A stretch of DNA of 64,000 nucleotides from Microbispora rosea (GTDB lineage: Bacteria > Actinomycetota > Actinomycetes > Streptosporangiales > Streptosporangiaceae), in assembly GCF_900156315.1 (NCBI RefSeq), contig NZ_FTNI01000012.1, positions 62,001-126,000 on the forward strand, written 5' to 3'. Shown here piece by piece: positions 6,461 through 13,044 of the stretch (its first letter is position 1; every line of letters starts with the position of its first letter). The notes under the pieces are model-generated. The model was not told the DNA's origin. It saw only the letters and a program-made list of their open reading frames with translations, and ran no database searches. Position numbers and translations under genes: made by a program.

Positions 6461-8227
6461 ATGACACGCCAACCTCCCCCCGCTCACGTACGGCGCCTGC
6501 GCCTCGGCGCCGACCTCGTCCGCGGCAACGGCCTGGCCGTCGCCCTGGCCGTACTCCTCGCACTCGCCTCGACCGCGGCCACGCTCTCGGTCCCGCTCCT
6601 GGTCAAGGAGCTCGTCGAGGCCCTGACCGGGAACGCCCCGATCGGCGTCCTGCTGGCGGTGACCTCGGCCGTCTCCATCGGCGGCGCGTTCGCCGGCGCC
6701 GCTTCGGCGTACGGCCTGACCCGCCTCGGCGAACGGCTGGTGCTCGGGCTGCGCACCGAGGCGATGGAGCACACGCTGCGGCTGCCGATGCGCACGGTCG
6801 GTGAGCAGGGCCCGGGCAACCTCGTCGCCCGGATCACCTCCGACGCCGTGCTGCTGCGGTCCGTCGTCGACGTCGGCGTGGTGCAGCTTCCGGTCGCGGG
6901 CATCACGGTCCTGTTCAGCCTGGTCGTGATGGCGCTGATCGACTGGGTGATGGTGCTCATCACGATCGCGTCCTTCGCGGTCGCCGCGGTCGCCATCGGG
7001 GTCGTCATGGTCCGCAGCCGGCGCGGCTTCGTGCAGGTCCAGGAGGCGACCGGGCAGCTGGCCCAGCGTTTCACCACTGCTCTCACCTCGCTCCCGACGA
7101 TCAAGGCGTACTGCGCCGAGGCGGCCACCGCCGCGTCGCTCGCCGAGAACGCGGGGGCGTTGACGCGCAAGACGCTCTCGGCGGCCCGTCTGCAGTCCCT
7201 GGTGATGCCGGTGCTCGGACTGGGGCAGGAGATCGCCCTGGTCAGCATCGTCATCGCGGGCGGGGCCCGGATGGGCGCAGGCGCGCTGTCCATGTCCGGT
7301 TTCGTGGCGTTCCTGCTGTATCTGCTCCAGCTGGTCGGGCCGGTCACCACGGTCGTGACCGGGATGAGCCGACTGCAGGTCGGCCTGGCCGCCCGGTCCC
7401 GCTTCGAGGACCTGCTGAACATCACGCAGGAGCGCGACGACGAAGTGGTCGCGCCACCCTTCCCCCCGGCCCACGCCGCGGCCGTCGAGTTCACCGACGT
7501 CGGCTTCGCCTACGACGGCCATCCGGTCCTGAACGGGGTCACCTTCTCCGCGCCGTCCCGCGGCGTGACCGCGCTGGTCGGCCACTCCGGGGCGGGCAAG
7601 TCGACGGTGCTCGGGCTCGTCGAACGGTTCAACCACGCCGAAAGAGGCGCCATCCGCGTCCTCGGCAGCCCGATCGGGGACTGGCCGCTGCGCCGGCTGC
7701 GCGGCAACCTGGCCTACGTCGACCAGGGCTTCACGCTCGTCGAAGGCACCGTCCGCGACAACCTGCTGCTCGGCGCGGCCTCCCCCGCCGACGACGAGAC
7801 CATCATGGCGACCCTGGATTCGGTCGACCTGCGGCAGGTCGTGCTCGACCTGCCCGACGGGCTGGACACGGTCATCGGCCGCGGCGTCGACCTGTCCGGC
7901 GGGCAACGCCAGCGGCTCGCCCTGGCCCGCGCCCTGCTGAGCGACGCCGCGGTCATGCTGCTGGACGAACCCACCTCGCAGCTCGACGGCATCAACGAGC
8001 TGCGGCTGCGCGACGTGATCGACCGCCTCGCCCGCGAGCGCGCGGTGGTGGTCGTCGCCCATCGCCTGTCCACGATCCACCAGGCCGATCAGGTCGTCGT
8101 CATGGACGGCGGCACCGTGGTGGACGCCGGGGCGCACTCCGATCTCATGTCCCGGTGCGAGCACTACCGTCAGCTCGTGCACAGCCAGCAGTGGCACGAT
8201 CTCCAGCCGGTGGGCACGGCGGTGTAG
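6461..8227 (+). CDS. Fused ABC transporter (membrane plus ATPase), putative lanthipeptide exporter
   Basis: 588 residues. The N-terminal ~320 residues are an ABC exporter membrane domain with six spans; the C-terminal domain has Walker A GHSGAGKST, signature LSGGQRQR, Walker B AVMLLDEPTSQLD and the switch His (VVAHRLSTIHQ). No C39 peptidase domain precedes the membrane domain, so leader removal must be done by another protein, probably the M16 pair. Its position between precursors 1 and 2 makes it the likely LanT-type secretion pump. ATG at 6461 has GAAGGGAA about 15 bases upstream, so the ribosome site is weak. Confidence 0.87.
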   Translation: MTRQPPPAHVRRLRLGADLVRGNGLAVALAVLLALASTAATLSVPLLVKELVEALTGNAPIGVLLAVTSAVSIGGAFAGAASAYGLTRLGERLVLGLRTEAMEHTLRLPMRTVGEQGPGNLVARITSDAVLLRSVVDVGVVQLPVAGITVLFSLVVMALIDWVMVLITIASFAVAAVAIGVVMVRSRRGFVQVQEATGQLAQRFTTALTSLPTIKAYCAEAATAASLAENAGALTRKTLSAARLQSLVMPVLGLGQEIALVSIVIAGGARMGAGALSMSGFVAFLLYLLQLVGPVTTVVTGMSRLQVGLAARSRFEDLLNITQERDDEVVAPPFPPAHAAAVEFTDVGFAYDGHPVLNGVTFSAPSRGVTALVGHSGAGKSTVLGLVERFNHAERGAIRVLGSPIGDWPLRRLRGNLAYVDQGFTLVEGTVRDNLLLGAASPADDETIMATLDSVDLRQVVLDLPDGLDTVIGRGVDLSGGQRQRLALARALLSDAAVMLLDEPTSQLDGINELRLRDVIDRLARERAVVVVAHRLSTIHQADQVVVMDGGTVVDAGAHSDLMSRCEHYRQLVHSQQWHDLQPVGTAV

Positions 8228-8268
8228 GACCATCGTCGCGCCCCGTCCCCTCAATGTGGAGGCAATCC

Positions 8269-8367
8269 ATGCACCCTCTCGTCAGCGGGTTGGTGTTCAT
8301 CGTGATCATCGCGGTCATCGCCGACCTGGAACGCCGTCGGCGGCGCCGCCGCGGCCCCCGCCGCTGA
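8269..8367 (+). CDS. 32-residue single-pass membrane microprotein with polybasic tail
   Basis: ATG with a good GGAGG seven bases upstream, 41 bp after the exporter stop. The peptide opens with MHPLVSG, has one hydrophobic helix (about residues 5-20: LVSGLVFIVIIAVIADL), then an Arg-rich tail (ERRRRRRRGPRR). By the positive-inside rule the tail should face the cytoplasm. I recognise no family. Possible roles are an accessory of the exporter or a small immunity peptide; both are guesses. That it is a real gene rests on the ribosome site, position and composition. Confidence 0.55.
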   Translation: MHPLVSGLVFIVIIAVIADLERRRRRRRGPRR

Positions 8368-8439
8368 CCGCTCGTCCCTCGGCACGCGCCACCGCATCTG
8401 CAGAAGTACAACCGGGCGCGGAAATGAAAACGGGCGCGC

Positions 8440-8491
8440 GGAAATGAAACCGGGCGCGGCCCTTCACGGGGCCGTGCCCGGTTTCCATTTC
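8440..8491 (+). terminator. Long imperfect hairpin after the exporter/microprotein genes
   Basis: Inverted repeat of about 22 bp (arm from 8440 to 8462 with 8468 to 8491), loop TTCAC, in the 294-base gap before precursor 2. Upstream of it a GAAATGAAA(A/C)CGGGCGCG unit is repeated nearly three times (8411-8458). A second, canonical terminator follows at 8504. Confidence 0.65.
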
Positions 8492-8503
8492 TCCCCAATC
8501 TTG

Positions 8504-8534
8504 CTCTCCCCGCCGCGGGGAGAGTTATTTTTTT
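8504..8534 (+). terminator. Rho-independent terminator before precursor 2
   Basis: Perfect 9-bp G+C-rich stem (8504-8512 with 8516-8524), loop CCG, followed by TTATTTTTTT. This is the most canonical terminator in the cluster. It implies that precursor 2 and the M16 peptidases form a separate transcription unit with its own promoter between 8535 and 8650. Confidence 0.88.
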
Positions 8535-8661
8535 ATGCCGGACGGCAGCCCAGGTGAACGCATCCGGAAACAAAAGCAACGATAAGTTTTCCCCGGCCGG
8601 CCCTGCTACAAATGAATCAGCGCGAAAACGCGCCGACGGATTCAAATCCACAGGAGGAGAA

Positions 8662-8853
8662 ATGAACAACCTCGCCGACGAGCTCATCTCCGGCTACACC
8701 GCCTACACCAGCGCCGAGGAGGTCGGGGTCACCACGGCGGCCGACGCCCCCGCCACCACTCCGACCATCCTGTCCTTCATCGGCGCCTCGTCGCTGGCCT
8801 GCGGCGCGACCATCGGGTCGATCGTCACCGGCACCGTCAAGATCGGCTGCTGA
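8662..8853 (+). CDS. Lanthipeptide precursor peptide 2
   Basis: 63 residues, ATG with AGGAGGAG about 5 bases upstream. The leader has ELISGYTAYTSAEEVGV and the junction DAPA/TTPT. The ~32-residue core holds two Cys: C47 in SSLAC and C63 in TVKIGC, with about ten Ser/Thr. The core differs from precursor 1 except for the two ring motifs and the TTP start, so the cluster probably makes distinct peptides and not allelic copies. An 11-bp hairpin follows, then the two peptidase genes. Confidence 0.9.
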   Translation: MNNLADELISGYTAYTSAEEVGVTTAADAPATTPTILSFIGASSLACGATIGSIVTGTVKIGC

Positions 8854-8866
8854 GGACGTCCCTCAT

Positions 8867-8892
8867 GGGTGCCCGCCTCGCGGCGGGCACCC
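8867..8892 (+). terminator. Hairpin after precursor 2
   Basis: Perfect 11-bp stem (8867-8877 with 8882-8892) with loop TCGC, 13 bases after the precursor stop. No T-run follows. Same position relative to the precursor gene as the hairpin at 6373, so probably the same attenuating or stabilising role. Confidence 0.75.
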
Positions 8893-8975
8893 CGGCCCCC
8901 CGGCGCCGATCGGGCCGGAACCCCCGGACCACCCCAGAACCGTCCACCCGCCCGACCTCTACGGGAGAAGCGCGA

Positions 8976-10268
8976 GTGTCCGCAACCCCGATCCACCGCC
9001 TGACTCTTCCCAACGGCCTGCGCGTGATCCTTCAGCCCATCCCCGATCTGCCGACCGTGGGGGTGAGCGTGCACTACAACGTCGGGTTCCGCTCGGAACC
9101 GGCCGACCGCACCGGATTCGCGCACCTCTTCGAGCACCTGATGTTCCAGGGCAGCCGCAACGTCCGCAAGCTTGAGCACTTCCGCCGGGTCCAGGCGGCC
9201 GGCGGCTCGGCGAACGGCTCGACCCACCAGGACTACACCGACTACTACCAGGCGGTGCCGTCCTCGGCGCTGGAGCTGGTCCTCTATCTCGAGGCCGACC
9301 GGATGCTCGGCCCCGACATCACCACGGAGAACCTCCTGACCCAGGTCGACGTGGTCAAGGAGGAGATCCGGCTCAACGTCACCAATCGGCCGTACGGCGG
9401 CTATCCCTGGACGGTGCTGCCGGGCGTGCTGTTCGACTCGTACGCCAACGCGCACAACGGTTACGGCGACTTCGAGGACCTCGAATCGGCGACGGTCGCC
9501 GAGTGCGAGGCGTTCTTCGACACCTACTACGGCCCCGGCAACGCCGTGCTGACGATCGCCGGCGGGTTCGAGCCGCAGGCCGCGGCCGAGATGGTGGCGC
9601 GCTGGTTCGGCGACGTTCCGGCCCGGCCGGCGCCGCCCGCGCCCACGCTGGCCGAGCCCCCTCTCGCGCGGGAGCGCTGGGGCGAACACCACGACGCCCA
9701 CGCGCCGCTGCCCGCGCTGGCGGCCGGCCACCGGCTCCCGGATCCGGCCACGGCCCGGCACGGCTACCTGGCCCACATGGTGCTGAGCTCGATCCTGACC
9801 GGCGGCGACAACGGCAGGCTCACCGGCCGGATGGTCCACAGGGACCAGCTCGTGGTGGACGTGCGCACCGGATGCGGGCTCTTCGGCGCGTTCGAAGCCC
9901 GCGATCCCGACGTGTTCCTGATGGTCGCCACGCACTCCCCGGCGACCCGGCCGGAGCAGATCCTGGGCGTGCTGGACGAGGAACTGGACGACCTGGCGCG
10001 CCGGGGTCCGCAGGAGGCCGAACTGGCCCGGGCCACGGCCCGTACGTCCGCCGGCACCTACCGGACGTACGACGGGCTGACCGCCAGGACCCGCGCCCTC
10101 GGCGCGTTCGAGGTACTGCACGGCGCCGCGGAACTCGTGGACGAGTTGCCCGCGCTACTGGCGGCCGTGGACGCCGAGCAGGTCGGCCGCGCGGCCGGGG
10201 CACTGCGCCGCGACGCCCGCGCCGTCCTGCCCCTGGTCCCCGCCGGGTCCCGTGCGAACGCCGCCTGA
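8976..10268 (+). CDS. M16 family zinc metallopeptidase, catalytic subunit
   Basis: 430 residues from GTG at 8976 (GGGAGAAG upstream). It has the inverted zinc motif HxxEH (FAHLFEHLMF) and, about 75 residues later, the VVKEEIRL segment that supplies the third zinc ligand in this family. Domain order is that of M16B peptidases: an active N-terminal domain and a second domain with TARTSAGTYRTYDGL. It lies directly behind precursor 2 and ahead of a non-catalytic M16 paralogue, so the two should form an enclosed heterodimer. Leader removal at the AP(A/G)-TTP junction is the natural job, since the exporter lacks a protease domain. Confidence 0.88.
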   Translation: MSATPIHRLTLPNGLRVILQPIPDLPTVGVSVHYNVGFRSEPADRTGFAHLFEHLMFQGSRNVRKLEHFRRVQAAGGSANGSTHQDYTDYYQAVPSSALELVLYLEADRMLGPDITTENLLTQVDVVKEEIRLNVTNRPYGGYPWTVLPGVLFDSYANAHNGYGDFEDLESATVAECEAFFDTYYGPGNAVLTIAGGFEPQAAAEMVARWFGDVPARPAPPAPTLAEPPLARERWGEHHDAHAPLPALAAGHRLPDPATARHGYLAHMVLSSILTGGDNGRLTGRMVHRDQLVVDVRTGCGLFGAFEARDPDVFLMVATHSPATRPEQILGVLDEELDDLARRGPQEAELARATARTSAGTYRTYDGLTARTRALGAFEVLHGAAELVDELPALLAAVDAEQVGRAAGALRRDARAVLPLVPAGSRANAA

Positions 10269-10286
10269 TCCCGAAGGAGAACTCTC

Positions 10287-11630
10287 ATGGTCACCGCCAC
10301 CGCCACGCGGCCCGCACCGGCCCGCCTCCTGCCTGCTCTCGGCCCGGAGCGGCCGTTCCGGATGCCGGAGACGGTCGACGCGGTCCTGCCCAACGGGCTG
10401 CGTGTCCTCGCCGTGCGCTCGCCTTCGGTGCCTCTGGTGGAGGTGCGCGTACGCCTTCCCCTCCCCGCGCCCGAGCCCCGCCTGAACGCCGCGGCCCAGA
10501 TCCTGTGCTCGCTTCTGCTCCGCCGTACGGCGGGCCGCACCCCGGAGGCGCTCGACGACGCGATGGGCAGGGCGGGGGCGAGCCTGCACTGCGCCACCGA
10601 CGAGCGCTGGCTGGGCATCTACGGGTCGGCCACCGCCGCCGGGCTGCCCGTGGTGCTGGACGTGCTCGTGGAGGCGTTGGTCAGCCCCTCCCACGAGGAC
10701 GCCGACCTCGATCTCGCCCGGCGGCGGATCGTCGAGAAGATCAGGGTGACCCGGGCCCAGCCGCGCGTCTTCGCCCGCGAGGCGCTGCGCGTCCACCGCC
10801 ACGGCGACCTGCCGGCGCTGCGGATGACCCCCGACGAGCGCACGGTGGCCGGGATCACGGCCGAGCAGGTGCTGGCACTGCACCAGCAGGTGCTCCGGCC
10901 CCGGGGCGCGCTGCTGGTGCTGGTCGGCGACATCGACCCGCACGCCGTGGTGCACCACCTGGAGACGATCACCCGTGACTGGCGTTCGTCCGGGACCTCG
11001 GTCCGGTCGTCCTACCGGCCGCCGCTGACCGGAACCGGCATCGCGCTGGTCGACCGGCCCGGCGCGGTCCAGTCGCAGGTCGTCCTGGCCGCGCCGGCGC
11101 CACCGCGCACCGACCCCCGCTTCGCCGCGCTTAACGTGGCCACGATGGTGGTGGGCGGCTACTTCTCCTCCCGCCTCGTCACCCGGCTGCGCGAGGAAGA
11201 GGGGCTCGCCTATCGCGTGGACGCGGGTCTCGACGAGGTGTTCGACGACTCGTCCGTGGTCATCGACGTCGACACCGCCACGGACGCCACCGCGAGGGCG
11301 GCGCGGCTGATCCGCGCCGAACTCGACGACCTGACCGGCGGCGGAGCGTCGGAGGAGGAGATCGAGTCGGCCCGGCGCTACCTGCTCGGCATGACGGCCA
11401 TCGGCCTGGGGTCGCAGTCCGCGCTGGCCACCGCGCTGTCCAACGCCGTGGGCTTCGGCCACGAGCCGCACTGGCTGGTCTCCCAGCCGGAGGAGCTGCG
11501 CCGGCTGCCCCACGCCGAGGTGCGCGCGGCCATCGAGGAGTTCTACGCCCCCTCGCGCTTCACCGGTGTGATCACGGGCGACGCCGCCCGTCTCTCGGAC
11601 ACTCTCACACCCGCCGACCTGACCTGGTAG
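10287..11630 (+). CDS. M16 family peptidase-like protein, non-catalytic subunit
   Basis: 447 residues, ATG with GAAGGAGA upstream, 18 bp after the first M16 gene. Where active members have HxxEH this one has AAAQILCSLLLRR, so the zinc site is missing. The C-terminal half keeps the Arg/Tyr region (SSRLVTRLREEEGLAYRV) that in M16B heterodimers completes the active site of the partner. The pair therefore looks like a classic catalytic/non-catalytic M16 heterodimer, as in PqqF-like and several RiPP systems. A large hairpin terminator follows. Confidence 0.86.
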   Translation: MVTATATRPAPARLLPALGPERPFRMPETVDAVLPNGLRVLAVRSPSVPLVEVRVRLPLPAPEPRLNAAAQILCSLLLRRTAGRTPEALDDAMGRAGASLHCATDERWLGIYGSATAAGLPVVLDVLVEALVSPSHEDADLDLARRRIVEKIRVTRAQPRVFAREALRVHRHGDLPALRMTPDERTVAGITAEQVLALHQQVLRPRGALLVLVGDIDPHAVVHHLETITRDWRSSGTSVRSSYRPPLTGTGIALVDRPGAVQSQVVLAAPAPPRTDPRFAALNVATMVVGGYFSSRLVTRLREEEGLAYRVDAGLDEVFDDSSVVIDVDTATDATARAARLIRAELDDLTGGGASEEEIESARRYLLGMTAIGLGSQSALATALSNAVGFGHEPHWLVSQPEELRRLPHAEVRAAIEEFYAPSRFTGVITGDAARLSDTLTPADLTW

Positions 11631-11668
11631 CGCGGGGCTACCAGACCGAGGCGGCTCACCAAGGGAAC

Positions 11669-11730
11669 GGCCCCTCCTCCCGGAACGACAGCGGCTCCTG
11701 CACCGGAGCCGAACCGGGAGGAGGGGCCTT
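11669..11730 (+). terminator. Terminator of the M16 operon
   Basis: Outer perfect 15-bp stem (11669-11683 with 11714-11728) with a nested 5-bp stem (11692-11696 with 11706-11710), followed by TTCTC. It lies 38 bases after the M16 stop. The 301-base gap 11631-11931 holds this and the hairpin at 11858; I see no gene there. Confidence 0.75.
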
Positions 11731-11857
11731 CTCGCTGTCCGGCACAGATCCCGGTCAGCCGGCCCGGCCACCCGCCCCGGGAGCACCCGCCGGGAAGCCC
11801 CGCAGGCGACACCGGGAGCGGCCCCTGAGACGAACGTACGGAGACCAGAGGAAACGG

Positions 11858-11900
11858 AAACGGCGCTGGCGTGCTCGGATCGAGCACGCCAGCGCCGTTT
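11858..11900. terminator. Bidirectional terminator between convergent units
   Basis: A perfect 20-bp inverted repeat (11858-11877 with 11881-11900) with a 3-base loop, the longest perfect stem in the window. AAA/TTT ends on both arms give short T-tracts in both directions. It separates the plus-strand peptidases from the minus-strand L7/L12-like gene and precursor 3. Confidence 0.88.
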
Positions 11901-11931
11901 TCCGTGGATCGGCGGTGGAAACCGTTCGCGA

Positions 11932-12177
11932 CTAGTTGTTGCCGGCCTTGCGCATCATGGCCTCCACCGCGTCCTTCGCGGCGACGAGTGAGGCTCCCGT
12001 GGCCTTCCGGTAGATCCTGACGGCCTCGATTCTCTTTCCGCGCTGCAGGGCCGCGTGAAACTCGGGCGGCAGCACCGACTCGCCGCCGGCGGCGATTGCC
12101 GGATCGATGCCGAGGTACAGCTGGAGGAACGCTACCTGATTTTCGAGTTGGGCTACTCTCTGCTCAATGGAATCCAT
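11932..12177 (-). CDS. Small protein with ribosomal L7/L12 C-terminal-like domain
   Basis: 81 residues. A short coiled-coil N-terminus (MDSIEQRVAQLENQVAFLQ) precedes a segment with the L7/L12 C-terminal pattern: LQRGKRIEAVRIYRKATG, then LVAAKDAVEAM. In the ribosomal protein this fold binds translation factors; stand-alone small versions occur in actinomycetes, function unknown to me. It lies 142 bp behind precursor 3 on the same strand, past a terminator-like hairpin, so low-level read-through expression is likely. Whether it takes part in the lanthipeptide pathway cannot be told from sequence. Confidence 0.65.
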   Translation of the reverse strand: MDSIEQRVAQLENQVAFLQLYLGIDPAIAAGGESVLPPEFHAALQRGKRIEAVRIYRKATGASLVAAKDAVEAMMRKAGNN

Positions 12178-12226
12178 ATTACGATGATATCCGCGACAGT
12201 CGTGAAAGGCAATGTGGTAATAAATC

Positions 12227-12288
12227 GCAGAAAACAGAAAAGCGCGTATGCGGCCCGGAGCCAGAAGGCTCGGACCGCACACGCGCGA
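12227..12288 (-). terminator. Rho-independent terminator/attenuator after precursor 3
   Basis: On the minus strand a ~20-bp imperfect stem (12269-12288 with 12242-12262, two mismatches and one bulge, loop TTCT) is followed by CTTTTCTGTTTTCTG. It begins about 30 bases after the precursor 3 stop. Confidence 0.82.
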
Positions 12289-12318
12289 GGGTGGGGCGAG
12301 GGGTGGCGCCGGCCGCCG

Positions 12319-12486
12319 TCAGCAGCCGTAGTACCAGGTGGCGACCGTGACGCTCACCGCGGAGGCGCATACGGCCGTCGAGAGCGTCGGGGTGGTCGCG
12401 GGGGCCTCGCCCTCGACCGGAACGCCGATCTCCTCCGCGTCGGTGTAGGCGGTGTATCCGGCGATCAGCTGCTCGGTGGTGTCCAT
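12319..12486 (-). CDS. Lanthipeptide precursor peptide 3 (opposite strand)
   Basis: 55 residues, ATG at 12486 with GGAGGAG a few bases upstream. Leader QLIAGYTAYTDAEEIGV and junction EAPA/TTPT match the other two precursors. The ~25-residue core has C40 in STAVC and C55 in TWYYGC, with nine Ser/Thr. The aromatic C-terminal ring (Trp-Tyr-Tyr) is distinctive. It is the only precursor on the minus strand and has its own promoter region and terminator, so its expression may be controlled separately from precursors 1 and 2 while sharing their enzymes. Confidence 0.9.
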   Translation of the reverse strand: MDTTEQLIAGYTAYTDAEEIGVPVEGEAPATTPTLSTAVCASAVSVTVATWYYGC

Positions 12487-12736
12487 GGCTCCTCCGGAAG
12501 ACTATTGTGCGGGTTCGTTTCGCGCGGACCGACCGGATCGGCTCGCAATAAAGAGTTAAGCACATGCGGGCGAGGCAATAAATTCCATTGTTTGCCATCG
12601 GATGGGGCACGTGGCGGCGAACGGAAATGTGTCCGCAGGTCACCGGGGCCAGCCCGCGCGCACCCGGGCGACGATAAAAAAACAAATACGCCGGGGAATC
12701 GCGACGAAAAGCCGTGCCGTATGTTAGCTCTGAGGT

Positions 12737-13003
12737 GTGACGGATATTGTTCGGTCGGCGCTGCGCGCGCTGCGCACGACGCGGGGGGTGTCCCGGCGGG
12801 AACTCGCCGACGCCCTGGGCGTGCACTGGCAGACGATCGGTTACATCGAACGCGGCGAACGCCTGCCGGGCCTGGCCCTGGCCATGCGGATGGCGGAGCT
12901 CTTCGGCGTACCGGTCGAGGAGCTGTTCTCTCTCGCGGCCGAACCGGTTCCCGCCAGGACACGGCGCGGCCGACCGGCCGCCGGGTGCGTACGAGAGGCG
13001 TGA
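12737..13003 (+). CDS. Small XRE-family helix-turn-helix regulator
   Basis: 88 residues from GTG. Residues 5-60 form a Cro/CI-type HTH (LRTTRGVSRRELADALGV ... QTIGYIERGERLPGLALAMRMAELF) followed by the VPVEELF segment common in short regulators of this type, and a basic tail. It is divergent from precursor 3 with 250 bases between them, so it is well placed to control that promoter or the whole cluster. The ribosome site (GAGG) is very close to the start. Target is inferred from position only. Confidence 0.8.
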   Translation: MTDIVRSALRALRTTRGVSRRELADALGVHWQTIGYIERGERLPGLALAMRMAELFGVPVEELFSLAAEPVPARTRRGRPAAGCVREA

Positions 13004-13044
13004 GCCCGCAACTGCTGCGCCCGACTGCAGGAAGGCGGGGAGGA

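Noticed and set aside
6407-8254. 615-codon minus-strand frame opposite the ABC exporter
   Set aside because: Antisense shadow; the plus frame has all Walker and signature motifs.
12599-12700. A-rich run (near 12675) as terminator of the histidine kinase operon
   Set aside because: It lies beyond the convergent XRE gene, more than 300 bp from the kinase end, and has no clear stem next to it.
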